Shown here: piece after piece, positions 56,033-64,000 of the stretch
Layout: every line of letters starts with the position of its first letter
Position numbering within the stretch: position 1 is the first letter of the stretch
NCBI GenBank assembly: GCA_022822495.1
Contig: JAJEBQ010000037.1
Span: forward strand, 18,867-82,866
Length of the DNA stretch: 64,000 nt
Source of the DNA: Paracoccaceae bacterium
GTDB taxonomy: Bacteria > Pseudomonadota > Alphaproteobacteria > Rhodobacterales > Rhodobacteraceae
Reading direction: 5' to 3'
Position numbers and translations under genes: made by a program
The notes under the pieces: model-generated
Seen by the model: only the letters and a program-made list of their open reading frames with translations
Told to the model about the DNA's origin: nothing
Database searches by the model: none

Positions 56033-56093
56033 ACTTAACAGATTAGGTGTAGCTTGCGTTATGGCCAAATATTTATCTGGTTTAATGAAAGTC

Positions 56094-56924
56094 TCAACTA
56101 AGTAGTTTTTGAAAATGATGTTCAATATGATCATCAATAAAGGAAGCAACAAAAAAATAGCTGTGGTCATACCCTTCTCTCATGTTGAAGGTTCCTTTCT
56201 GACCAGTATTATTCATTACTGAAATGAATTCCCTCGGTCTTAACAAATCCAAAAACTGATCCTTGGTACCTTGATCAATCAGGATATCACCGGGATAATT
56301 ATTTTGAGCAAGAAGTTTTGTTGCATCATGCTGATCTGTACATTCAGGATTATCTCCAAAATAGGCTTTAAACTGTTTTTGTCCCCACTCAGATTTGGAG
56401 GGATTAACAATCGGCGAGAAGGCAGAAACAGACCGGTATTTCTCAGGATATAAAAAAGCTAGGGTTAAAGCTCCATGTCCTCCCATTGAATGACCTGTTA
56501 TGCCTTGGGCATTTTCATCCACAGAAAAATTTGTCATTACGATATCCTGGAGTTCCTGTACTATATAACTTTTCATCTGAAAATTCTGTTTCCATGGGTC
56601 TTCTGATGCGTCTACATAAAATCCCGCCCCTTGTCCCAAATCATAATCTTCGTGGTCAGGGATATCTTTACCTCTCGGGGAAGTATCAGGAAATACAAGG
56701 GCAATCCCCAATTGGGCAGCTTTTTGCTGGGCTCCAGCCTTGACCATGGCATTTTCGTGTGTACAGGTCAAACCGGATAGGTACCACAAAACCGGGACAG
56801 ATGTATCCTTTGCACTGGGAGGTAAAAACAGAGCAAAAGTCATGTTACATTGACAAACGGTGGAGTAGTGTTTGTATACACCCTGTATTCCCCCAAAACA
56901 TTTATTTTTGCTGACAATTTCCAT
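56094..56924 (-). CDS. S-formylglutathione hydrolase
   Basis: Esterase of glutathione-dependent formaldehyde detoxification, releasing formate from S-formylglutathione. The 276-residue protein has LSGLTCTHEN, the nucleophile elbow GHSMGGHGAL, the Asp in GTKDQFLD and the His in GYDHSYFF, matching the FrmB/ESD family in length and motifs. I start it at 56924 after GGGAAAGGG. The longer frame would overlap the upstream AEC gene. The partner dehydrogenase is not in the window. It could handle formaldehyde from the N-demethylase-like gene at 48465. Confidence 0.93.
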   Translation of the reverse strand: MEIVSKNKCFGGIQGVYKHYSTVCQCNMTFALFLPPSAKDTSVPVLWYLSGLTCTHENAMVKAGAQQKAAQLGIALVFPDTSPRGKDIPDHEDYDLGQGAGFYVDASEDPWKQNFQMKSYIVQELQDIVMTNFSVDENAQGITGHSMGGHGALTLAFLYPEKYRSVSAFSPIVNPSKSEWGQKQFKAYFGDNPECTDQHDATKLLAQNNYPGDILIDQGTKDQFLDLLRPREFISVMNNTGQKGTFNMREGYDHSYFFVASFIDDHIEHHFQKLLS

Positions 56925-56949
56925 ACCAAAAACCCTTTCCCGATTTAAA

Positions 56950-57882
56950 TTACTCAACACCATTAAGCAGGGCAATAATGATTGACAATGTGATAACACT
57001 TACCGTAGTTGATATCAGTATTGTGGCTGAAACCCTTTTCGGAGCCACCCCGTAATGTTGGGCCAAAATGTATATGTTGCCTGCTGTGGGCATGGCTGCC
57101 AACATGATCATAATACCAGCAGAGTAGGGATCAACCTTGAAAACCTTAATTGCAAAGAAGGCCATGAGTAAGGGATGAACAATAAGCTTCAAAACAGAAA
57201 GCCCACCGGCAACGACATATTTCTCTGCCGATTTATCAGCGAGCGAAGCACCAATTACAAATAGAGCACATGGGGTTGCAGCTCCACTCAAGAGAATATA
57301 GCATTCTTCAATGGCAATCGGCATTACCAAATCAAACTGCCCCCAGATCAGCCCCAAGAAAATTGACAGGATCATCGGGTTTCCTATTAAACCCTTTACC
57401 ACCTTGTACAAAGAGGCACCAGTTAACTTTCCTTCCTGAGAAATCTTAATGGTAACGACTATGAGGGTACCAAAGATAATAAGGTCCAGTGCCAGGAAAA
57501 ATATAATTGGACCAACAGACTCCTCACCGATGAGAAGAACAAGCATCGGTATGCCAAGGAAACCTACATTCCCGATAGATGCACACTGGGCTTCAACTGC
57601 TGCCTCTGCACTACCTATCCTTCTCATCAAAGCCTGGCCAAAAGTAAAAAGATATATGCCAAAGGTTGCACAGATATATGCCCAAAAAAACTGGTTGTCG
57701 TACAACTCGCCAATAGAAATATCCGAGGAGAAACGAAACAGCATACACGGAAGCGCAATGTAGAAGACAAACTTTGTTATGCTTGTTATGGCATCAACAG
57801 ACAAAAAGTCTATTTTGGCCGAACCATAACCGATGGCAACGACAATGAAGAAGGGGAGAATGCTGTTAAAGATATCTACCAT
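56950..57882 (-). CDS. AEC-family transporter
   Basis: Inner-membrane permease of the auxin efflux carrier family, about ten hydrophobic helices in 310 residues. It begins MVDIFNSILPFFIVVAIGYG, has GNVGFLGIPMLVLLIGEES (about 103-121) and ends with MLAAMPTAGNIYILAQHYGV and a final hydrophobic helix. Bacterial members move dicarboxylates such as malate or malonate; the substrate here is unknown. The frame is open to 57975 but the family starts at 57882. It is 25 bp upstream of the formylglutathione hydrolase gene. Confidence 0.85.
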   Translation of the reverse strand: MVDIFNSILPFFIVVAIGYGSAKIDFLSVDAITSITKFVFYIALPCMLFRFSSDISIGELYDNQFFWAYICATFGIYLFTFGQALMRRIGSAEAAVEAQCASIGNVGFLGIPMLVLLIGEESVGPIIFFLALDLIIFGTLIVVTIKISQEGKLTGASLYKVVKGLIGNPMILSIFLGLIWGQFDLVMPIAIEECYILLSGAATPCALFVIGASLADKSAEKYVVAGGLSVLKLIVHPLLMAFFAIKVFKVDPYSAGIMIMLAAMPTAGNIYILAQHYGVAPKRVSATILISTTVSVITLSIIIALLNGVE

Positions 57883-58062
57883 ACAACCGGAGGGTTTTAA
57901 ACATTCAGGTCTAATAAAGCGAAATATTTTTAAATTAAAGGGGTTATTTTGTTGATGCTCTAGGCGTAGCAGCATTAGAGTTTCAGGTATTATGATCTAA
58001 GGTTATCAACGATTGATTGAATCAAGAGAGTTTATTTGTACTTTTTTCTTGGGAAGAATTGC

Positions 58063-58091
58063 TTTAAAATGGTATTTAATTCTAATATAAT
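58063..58091 (+). promoter_or_regulatory. Candidate aapJ promoter
   Basis: A perfect -10 TATAAT (58086-58091) lies 17 bp after TTTAAA (58063-58068) in the AT-rich region upstream of aapJ. It would give a leader of about 130 nt. The region between it and the ATG contains no clear fold. Confidence 0.4.
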
Positions 58092-58227
58092 CTTAATTGT
58101 AGAAGATATTTCTATTGTGCCTCAATTACCTTGGTTCCTATCTTGAAAAAATATTTTTGTTGAAAAAAAATTCGGCCTAAATTATCTTTGAGGCACTCTT
58201 ATAAATATATACTTAAAGGGAATTCGA

Positions 58228-59244
58228 ATGAAAATTAAATTTCTAATTGCTGCAGTAGCAGCGACTTTCATTACTGGTTCTGCATATTCTGCGACTTTGG
58301 ATGATGTCATGGCCAGAGGGCACCTTGAATGCGGTGTTTCAACCGGCTTGCCGGGATTTGCAAGTCCTGATGATCAAGGCGTTTGGTCAGGCTTTGATGT
58401 TGATTATTGCCGGGCCCTAGCTGCTGCAATATTCGGTGACAGTAATGCTGTAAAATACAATCCTGTTTCTACCAAGAACAGATTCACAGCACTTGCTTCA
58501 GGCGAATTTGATGTCCTTGCCAGAAACACGACCTGGACATACTCAAGAGATACCGATCTCAAACAAACCTTCCTCGGTATCAATTTCTATGATGGCCAAG
58601 GATTTATGGTTCGAGCTGATCTTGGCGTTTCCTCAGCAACAGAACTTGATGGTGCCAGTGTTTGTATCCAAACGGGTACAACTACCGAATTAAACCTCGC
58701 TGACTTCTTCAGGGTAAATGGTATGAGTTACGAACCTGTACCAATCGAAACCAATGCAGAAGCACAAGAGCAATTCTTTGGCCAGGCTTGTGATGCATAC
58801 ACAACTGACCGGTCAGGTTTAGCCGCCACCAGAGCGGCTTCAGGTAATCCTGATGATTACGTTGTTCTGCCAGAAGTTATTTCCAAAGAACCGCTTGGGC
58901 CACTCGTACGACACGGTGATGACCAGTGGGCTGATATTGGACGGTGGGTTCTTAATGCCTTGATCATAGCTGAGGAAAAAGGGCTTACTTCAGCTAATGT
59001 TCGTGAAATGGCCAGCGCTCCAACCAATGACCCGGAAATCAACCGTCTGTTGGGAACCGAAGGAGCCTATGCAGATATGGTAGGTCTGCCTAATGATTGG
59101 GCTGTTCATGCGATTGAGCAAGTTGGTAACTACGGGGAAATTTTTGCTAACAACATCGGCCCTGATACACCGATTGGCCTAGCCCGTGGTGTGAACGATC
59201 TGTGGACAAATGGTGGTTTGATCTACGCACCTCCCTATCGTTAA
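58228..59244 (+). CDS. aapJ: General L-amino acid ABC transporter, substrate-binding protein
   Basis: Periplasmic binding protein of the Aap (general amino acid permease) system. The 338-residue protein has a signal peptide ending near SAYSA (residue 22) and family 3 binding-protein sequence: GHLECGVSTGLPGFASPDDQ, GVWSGFDVDYCRALAAAIFG, TEEQ-like TEL in GTTTELNLADFF, and YEPVPIETNAEAQEQFFGQA. AAGGGA lies seven bases before the ATG. A perfect intrinsic terminator follows, before aapQ, which would make AapJ more abundant than the permease subunits. Confidence 0.95.
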   Translation: MKIKFLIAAVAATFITGSAYSATLDDVMARGHLECGVSTGLPGFASPDDQGVWSGFDVDYCRALAAAIFGDSNAVKYNPVSTKNRFTALASGEFDVLARNTTWTYSRDTDLKQTFLGINFYDGQGFMVRADLGVSSATELDGASVCIQTGTTTELNLADFFRVNGMSYEPVPIETNAEAQEQFFGQACDAYTTDRSGLAATRAASGNPDDYVVLPEVISKEPLGPLVRHGDDQWADIGRWVLNALIIAEEKGLTSANVREMASAPTNDPEINRLLGTEGAYADMVGLPNDWAVHAIEQVGNYGEIFANNIGPDTPIGLARGVNDLWTNGGLIYAPPYR

Positions 59245-59306
59245 TCAATGCGGTAATTTATTGATGGGTGCTTCTTGCATTTGTTGATAAATTCATTAAA
59301 AATTTG

Positions 59307-59337
59307 AAGCCGTGAGTCAAAAACTCACGGCTTTTTT
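59307..59337 (+). terminator. Strong intrinsic terminator/attenuator between aapJ and aapQ
   Basis: AAGCCGTGAGT (59307-59317) and ACTCACGGCTT (59323-59333) form a perfect 11-bp stem around the loop CAAAA, followed by a T-run to 59337. It lies 63 nt after the aapJ stop and 22 nt before aapQ. Partial read-through would set a high AapJ to AapQMP ratio, a pattern known for binding-protein genes. Confidence 0.9.
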
Positions 59338-59358
59338 GATAAACAACTATAATTTGAT

Positions 59359-60609
59359 GTGACTGAAGCTCCGCTGAAAAAGACATTTACCATAGGTATG
59401 CTTCTGTACGACACGCGGTACAGATCCATGACCATTCAAATTTTTGCTCTGGTCTGTTTCATGTTGCTGGTTTCCTGGTTGATCAGCAATACAATCCAAA
59501 ATTTGGAAACTCTCGGAAAAGGTGTAGAACTTTGGTTTTTATTTGAACCTGCTAGTTATGACATCAACCAGAAACTGATTGAATACGATTCACGATCAAC
59601 GCATCTCAGAGCAGCATTTGTCGGCCTTATCAATACATTGATTGTAGCCATTTTAGGCTGTATCACCGCCACTGTTCTGGGAATAATCATCGGCATATTA
59701 AGACTATCCAGGAACTGGATCGTGGCCAAGATCATGACCTGTTGGGTCGAAATGTTCCGCAATGTACCAGTATTGCTCTGGATCGTTTTCTTCATGGCGA
59801 TATTAATCGAAACTTTCCCAACCCCATCAAGTTTCCGTGGCGAAAACGCTGAATCCTCCTTACTTCTGTGGGAAAGTGTTGCTGTTACAAACCGCGGAAC
59901 TTATTTACCCGAACCATTATTCCATAATGGGTTGGGGGATGTCAGTATCTTTGGTGTTGTTGATGTCAGTCTTGATTTTGTGGCCTTTCTAATCATCCTT
60001 GTTGTAGGAATACTGGTCTCCAATTTCCTCAAAAAACGCGCTGATGCGACCCAGCAAGCAACTGGTCGCCGCCCTCTGGTATGGCCATACAGGATTGCGG
60101 TCATTGTTATACCGCCCCTTATCCTTCTTTATGTACTAGGATTCTATCTTGGACTCCCTGAGTTGAAAGGCTTTAATTTTAAAGGTGGAATTTACCTTAG
60201 AAACTCTCTGATAGCCTTATGGTTGGCTTTATCCTGTTATACGTCAGCATTTATTGCCGAGATTGTTAGAGCAGGCATCATGGCTATCTCAAAGGGCCAG
60301 ACTGAAGCCGCCTATTCACTGGGTCTTAGGCCCGGCCCAACAATGAATCTTGTTATTTTACCCCAGGCTTTGAGAGTCATCATTCCGCCCTTGATTTCAC
60401 AATTTTTAAACCTTACCAAAAACTCCTCGCTTGCTATCTCCGTAGGTTATATGGATATTACCGGTACCTTGGGAGGTATTACGCTCAACCAGACCGGTCG
60501 TGAACTGGAAACCATTCTGTTATTAATGCTTGTATTCCTGAGCATATCCCTGAGTATATCCGCTGTAATGAACTGGTATAATTCAACGGTAAAGATAAAG
60601 GAAAGATAG
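59359..60609 (+). CDS. aapQ: General L-amino acid ABC transporter, permease AapQ
   Basis: Inner-membrane permease subunit of 416 residues. The N-terminal part has YDTRYRSMTIQIFALVCFML and a long periplasmic insert. The C-terminal part carries the permease loop EIVRAGIMAISKGQTEAAYS followed by LGLRPGPTMNLVILPQALRV, the EAA motif of HisM-type permeases. Start is GTG at 59359 with no clear Shine-Dalgarno sequence; an ATG at 59398 is an alternative. It ends one base before aapM. Confidence 0.94.
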   Translation: MTEAPLKKTFTIGMLLYDTRYRSMTIQIFALVCFMLLVSWLISNTIQNLETLGKGVELWFLFEPASYDINQKLIEYDSRSTHLRAAFVGLINTLIVAILGCITATVLGIIIGILRLSRNWIVAKIMTCWVEMFRNVPVLLWIVFFMAILIETFPTPSSFRGENAESSLLLWESVAVTNRGTYLPEPLFHNGLGDVSIFGVVDVSLDFVAFLIILVVGILVSNFLKKRADATQQATGRRPLVWPYRIAVIVIPPLILLYVLGFYLGLPELKGFNFKGGIYLRNSLIALWLALSCYTSAFIAEIVRAGIMAISKGQTEAAYSLGLRPGPTMNLVILPQALRVIIPPLISQFLNLTKNSSLAISVGYMDITGTLGGITLNQTGRELETILLLMLVFLSISLSISAVMNWYNSTVKIKER

Positions 60610-60610
60610 C

Positions 60611-61912
60611 ATGAGCAGTTTGTCCTTTGTCCGTGAAACGATGCTTCCTTCGTCGACACCTCCAACCATGGAGGGCAGTGTTATTGGCTGGGTACGATAC
60701 AATCTTTTTAATGGCCCATTCAATTCTATCCTAACTCTTTTGTTTGGTGCCTTTATCGTCTTTATCATGTATGAAATACTCCCTTGGGTATTTCTTTCCT
60801 CCTGGACAGCCACATCTCTCCAGGAATGTCGAGATACAATCGCGCTTGTGCATGGTGAAGGTACCACTGGAGCCTGCTGGGCTGTTATCCGTGAGAGGTA
60901 TCTCCAGTTATTCTATGGTTTTTATCCCCGGGAACTCTATTGGCGTGTCAATCTAACCTTTTTGTTTATGCTTGTGGCCTTGGCACCAGTCCTTTTTCCC
61001 AAACTTCCCAGGCAATTACTCTATTTTACCGGTATCTATCCATTTCTGGGTTATTGGCTCCTTTGGGGCGGAACCATTTGGACACCATTCCTGACGTTTG
61101 CCGGATTGATTGTCGCATTCCTGGTTTTAAATTTCATATCTGAAAAAAGAGGTCTTTTGTTAGGAGTCATAACGGGGATACTCCTGATTGTAATTTGGTT
61201 TGTATTTGGCGTTATCCCAGTTGCCGGGTTATTTAACAACGCCCTACCTCTAGGTATAGAAATTGTTGAAAGTGATCAGTTTGGTGGCTTTACACTTTCT
61301 GTCATCATTGGATCTTCTGGGATTGCCGCTTCTCTACCCATTGGCATATTGCTGGCTCTTGGCAGAAAATCAGATCTTTTTATTGTCAAATCCCTATGCG
61401 TGGGTTTCATTGAATTCATCAGAGGGGTCCCCCTGATCACTCTTTTGTTTGTTGCCTCCACCCTTTTGAATTACTTTATGCCCCCTGGTACCAATTTTGA
61501 CATAATTCTTCGCGTCGTCATCATGGTTACGCTGTTCTCATCGGCATATATGGCTGAGGTCATAAGAGGTGGCCTTGCAGCACTGCCCAAGGGACAGTAT
61601 GAAGCTGGCGATGCTTTGGGGCTGGATTATTGGAAATCAATGCGGTTGATTATCCTTCCTCAGGCCCTTAAGGTTTCCATACCTGGTATCGTTTCTACCT
61701 ACATTGGATTGTTCAAGGATACGACTTTGGTCTCCATTATTGGATTGTTGGACCCCATAGGGTTATCAGGAGCCATTAGATCAGATACCGCCTGGAATGG
61801 TATTGTTTGGGAACTTTATGCGTTTGTAGCCGTAATATTTTTTGTTTTCTGTTTTGCCATGTCTCGATACTCAATTTATCTTGAGAAGAAACTGGAAACA
61901 GGACACCGCTAA
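60611..61912 (+). CDS. aapM: General L-amino acid ABC transporter, permease AapM
   Basis: Second permease subunit, 433 residues with about eight to ten membrane segments and a periplasmic region containing CRDTIALVHGEGTTGACWAV. The EAA loop reads EVIRGGLAALPKGQYEAGDA followed by LGLDYWKSMRLIILPQALKV. AAAGGAAAG inside aapQ precedes the ATG. It pairs with AapQ to form the channel. Confidence 0.94.
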   Translation: MSSLSFVRETMLPSSTPPTMEGSVIGWVRYNLFNGPFNSILTLLFGAFIVFIMYEILPWVFLSSWTATSLQECRDTIALVHGEGTTGACWAVIRERYLQLFYGFYPRELYWRVNLTFLFMLVALAPVLFPKLPRQLLYFTGIYPFLGYWLLWGGTIWTPFLTFAGLIVAFLVLNFISEKRGLLLGVITGILLIVIWFVFGVIPVAGLFNNALPLGIEIVESDQFGGFTLSVIIGSSGIAASLPIGILLALGRKSDLFIVKSLCVGFIEFIRGVPLITLLFVASTLLNYFMPPGTNFDIILRVVIMVTLFSSAYMAEVIRGGLAALPKGQYEAGDALGLDYWKSMRLIILPQALKVSIPGIVSTYIGLFKDTTLVSIIGLLDPIGLSGAIRSDTAWNGIVWELYAFVAVIFFVFCFAMSRYSIYLEKKLETGHR

Positions 61913-61925
61913 TTAGGAAGAGCCA

Positions 61926-62705
61926 GTGCAAGAAATTAAGGAAAATAATGTGCGTAGCGAAGAGGATTCTCAGCCTGCTGTTGTCATTACCAACATGAAC
62001 AAATGGTATGGCAAGTTTCATGTCCTTCGTGATATTAATCTAACCGTCAGCAATCGTGAAAAGATTGTGATTTGTGGCCCATCCGGATCAGGAAAATCGA
62101 CCTTAATCAGGTGTATCAATCGTCTTGAGGAACACCAATCTGGATCCATTGTTGTTGAGGGCACCGAATTATCATCGGATCTCAAGAATATTGACTTGAT
62201 CCGTTCTGAGGTGGGTATGTGTTTTCAACATTTTAATCTCTTTCCTCATTTGTCAGTCCTTGAAAACTGCACCCTTGCACCGATATGGGTTCGCAAGATA
62301 CCTCGGCATGAAGCCGAAGAAACTGCGATGCATTTCCTTGAAAAGGTTAAAATACCTGATCAAGCCTTGAAGTATCCTGGACAATTGTCAGGGGGGCAAC
62401 AACAAAGGGTTGCCATTGCCCGTTCCCTATGCATGAAACCTCGTATAATGCTGTTTGACGAACCGACTTCGGCACTTGACCCTGAAATGATCAAGGAAGT
62501 TCTTGATACCATGATTGAATTGGCTGAGGAAGGCATGACCATGCTTTGTGTCACTCATGAGATGGGTTTTGCCCGCCAGGTTGCCGATAGGGTCATCTTC
62601 ATGGATGATGGACAGATCGTTGAATCAAACGCTCCCGAGGAATTTTTCAACAATCCACAAAGCGAAAGAACCAAGTTATTCCTTAGTCAGATACTGGGTC
62701 ACTAG
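61926..62705 (+). CDS. aapP: General L-amino acid ABC transporter, ATP-binding protein AapP
   Basis: ATPase subunit of 259 residues, GTG start after AGGAAG. It has Walker [15 protein letters not shown] (about 56-69), Q-loop [11 protein letters not shown], signature [17 protein letters not shown], Walker [15 protein letters not shown] and switch CVTHEMGFA. It is closest in pattern to HisP/GlnQ-type ATPases of polar amino-acid uptake. It is the last gene of the aap unit. Confidence 0.95.
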   Translation: MQEIKENNVRSEEDSQPAVVITNMNKWYGKFHVLRDINLTVSNREKIVICGPSGSGKSTLIRCINRLEEHQSGSIVVEGTELSSDLKNIDLIRSEVGMCFQHFNLFPHLSVLENCTLAPIWVRKIPRHEAEETAMHFLEKVKIPDQALKYPGQLSGGQQQRVAIARSLCMKPRIMLFDEPTSALDPEMIKEVLDTMIELAEEGMTMLCVTHEMGFARQVADRVIFMDDGQIVESNAPEEFFNNPQSERTKLFLSQILGH

Positions 62706-63026
62706 ACAGCGAACAATCTCTATACAACTGCTAACCATACCCTAACCTTCTGTTGGTTGGAAGATCAAGGCATTTGGGTTTAATCGAATAATCGCAGTTT
62801 AAAAACATATCTATATTTACTTGGCCATAAACGCTTGGATTCTATTCAAAACCTGTCTGAATTAGGCTCCCTTATTGTTCAATGGAAAAGAACAATTTCA
62901 TTGGAACTATAGTTGGTTGGGAGTTATACCAGAACTAATTAGCTTATTATTGGTTCTGGCTTAGATATGTCATTTCCCATTGGTAAGCGGAAATAGTTAG
63001 CAAAGATACACTTTGGAAAAATTACT
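62706..63026. other. 321-bp convergent gap with two inverted repeats
   Basis: The gap lies between aapP (+) and the autotransporter-like gene (-). An imperfect hairpin, CCAGAACTAAT against ATTGGTTCTGG, lies at about 62931-62961 with no T-run after it. A second one spans the stop codon of the minus-strand gene. No protein-coding frame or tRNA is visible. Confidence 0.5.
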
Positions 63027-63038
63027 TTACCAAAGTGT
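63008..63038 (-). terminator. Hairpin over the stop codon of the autotransporter-like gene
   Basis: ACACTTTGG (63030-63038 on the minus strand) and CCAAAGTGT (63008-63016) are perfect 9-bp complements around a 13-base loop that contains the TAA stop. The sequence after it is T-rich only briefly (ATCTTTGC), so its role as a terminator is uncertain. Confidence 0.35.
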
Positions 63039-64000
63039 CGTAAGTTTCAGTCCTGCCCGGTCATCTTTATCGCCGGTTCCCTCTGTATTTGCCACACCAG
63101 GTTCGGCCCAAACATCCAAACTCATATTCTGGGTTTGTGTTAGATCAGGTTGAATGCGGTATCCCAAACGTGTCGTTTCGGCCTCAGTTGGACCTTCAAT
63201 TGACATATACGAAGTTCCGACCATCCCTCCTCCCTGACTGACACCATAAGCCACCTCTGCTTCCCAACTATCACCCTGGGTGGTATCATCAACTCCTGGT
63301 AATTGATTATTCTTCAGTAGTGAGCCGTGCTCCTCCGGCGAGACCCCTCCCAATTGTTGCGATATCCTTGCCGAGAACCCCTCTCTGGTCGCCGGTGTCG
63401 GATCATAAACGGCGGTCAGGCGAACGCCCCAGTCATCAAAATCACCCTTTTCATGAAGCACAAGTTTACGTCCCTTGACCACTACGGAAAGACCTCGCAC
63501 CTGATCAGCCCATTCGAACCCCCCGCCAATATCAAGACCAAATCCTGTTTCGGCATCACCAGAATCATGACGGAGGCCAACTTCCAGACTAGGTCGAAAC
63601 AAGGCACCTGTAGCAAGTTGATATTCCCATACACTTTCGACCCCAAGGCGCTTTCGTAATGTTTTTCCACTTACTTCGTCCAGTTGATCTTCAACGGCAT
63701 CAGCCTTGGTCTGAGTCCAGAGCACATCTGAACTCCAACGCAGATCAGCACCAGATATAATTTGTGAGGATGGCAGGTCCCCGCTTGTGCCAACAGCAAC
63801 CATCCGCCAGCTCAGGTCAGTTACTATATCATCGGCGTCTTTTTCCTTTCGTGTCAATGCACCCGAACCAAAACCCAAAGCGCCCCAGATCTCAACATCA
63901 TCATTTATATTCATTCCGGCATAAGGAACAAGCGCCGTCAACTTCATATCCATATGACCCGAAGACGCTTCGCTACTGGAGCTGATCTCGGCCTTGTTTC
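63027..64000 (-). CDS. Autotransporter-like outer-membrane beta-barrel domain (5' end outside window)
   Basis: The visible 324 or so residues are the C-terminal part. The frame stays open to the window edge. Repeated amphipathic strands end in aromatic residues and the protein ends LTTLW with a terminal aromatic, as in outer-membrane barrels. Segments LTALVPYAGMNINDDVEIWG and FRPSLEVGLRHDSGDAETGF are close in form to C-terminal barrels found on large marine bacterial surface proteins. A Ser-rich stretch, EISSSSEASSGH, precedes the barrel. The passenger part is not seen. No gene name can be given. Confidence 0.75.
   Translation of the reverse strand, partial: NKAEISSSSEASSGHMDMKLTALVPYAGMNINDDVEIWGALGFGSGALTRKEKDADDIVTDLSWRMVAVGTSGDLPSSQIISGADLRWSSDVLWTQTKADAVEDQLDEVSGKTLRKRLGVESVWEYQLATGALFRPSLEVGLRHDSGDAETGFGLDIGGGFEWADQVRGLSVVVKGRKLVLHEKGDFDDWGVRLTAVYDPTPATREGFSARISQQLGGVSPEEHGSLLKNNQLPGVDDTTQGDSWEAEVAYGVSQGGGMVGTSYMSIEGPTEAETTRLGYRIQPDLTQTQNMSLDVWAEPGVANTEGTGDKDDRAGLKLTTLW

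Noticed and set aside
1..64000. CRISPR arrays, insertion sequences, prophage genes, tRNA genes
   Set aside because: Scanning the gaps showed no regularly spaced repeats, transposase or integrase motifs, or cloverleaf-like sequences.

Overview
The window is a gene-dense piece of an alphaproteobacterial chromosome of moderately low GC. The best guess is a marine heterotroph of the SAR116/Rhodobacterales-like kind. Grounds: the neighbourhoods rsfS-rlmH-gpmI-ctpA-rppH, slt/dapA/smpB, HDAC-xseB-ispA and ilvE-petP-petR; a complete general amino-acid transporter (aapJQMP); an LpcC-like LPS-core glycosyltransferase; and a DMSP lyase of the DddP family. The lineage is inferred from gene content only. 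I see no rRNA, tRNA, CRISPR array, insertion sequence or prophage.

Layout. 1-13321 (+): end of fusA, tuf, then the S10 and spc ribosomal protein operons without a break from rpsJ to rplO, followed by secY and adk. The usual continuation (rpsM-rpsK-rpoA-rplQ) is absent. 13410-16568 (-): GMP reductase, then a two-gene islet of an OLD/RecF-like DUF3696 ATPase and a PIN-domain gene broken by a one-base frameshift. 16896-22157 (-): peroxiredoxin, queuosine-precursor transporter, aminotransferase, sulfurtransferase, smpB, dapA. 22273-28712: soluble lytic transglycosylase, ornithine-cyclodeaminase-like gene, a split mnmC (mnmD diverging from an FAD oxidoreductase), and two small stress-type genes. 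28721-40429 (-): LpcC-like glycosyltransferase, aminotransferase, methyltransferase, rppH, ctpA, gpmI, rlmH, rsfS, Thr/Ser dehydratase, a 555-residue ankyrin protein, ilvE. 40599-44274 (+): petP-petR, deacetylase, xseB, a likely xseB paralogue, ispA. 44705-49265 (-): ABC exporter, cca, nudL and a DUF3445 haem N-demethylase-like gene. 49362-56032 (+): dddP, argG, rpmI-rplT, a pheS with a 120-residue N-terminal extension, DUF1244, an MltB-like transglycosylase. 56094-57882 (-): S-formylglutathione hydrolase and an AEC transporter. 58228-62705 (+): aapJQMP with a strong terminator after aapJ. 63027-64000 (-): C-terminal barrel of an autotransporter-like protein that runs off the window.

How the genes fit together. 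Most of the window is translation and its support: ribosomal proteins, EF-Tu/EF-G, SmpB, RsfS, RlmH, CCA-adding enzyme, MnmD, PheS. Next come amino-acid uptake and interconversion (Aap, IlvE, three other PLP enzymes, ArgG, DapA) and envelope maintenance (two transglycosylases, CtpA, LpcC). DddP, the DUF3445 N-demethylase-like protein and S-formylglutathione hydrolase suggest use of methylated osmolytes.

Most worth following up: the ATPase-PIN pair with its frameshift, the PheS extension, the second XseB-like gene, DddP beside the DUF3445 gene, and several textbook operons that are cut short here (no alpha operon after adk, no pheT, no infC, no dxs).
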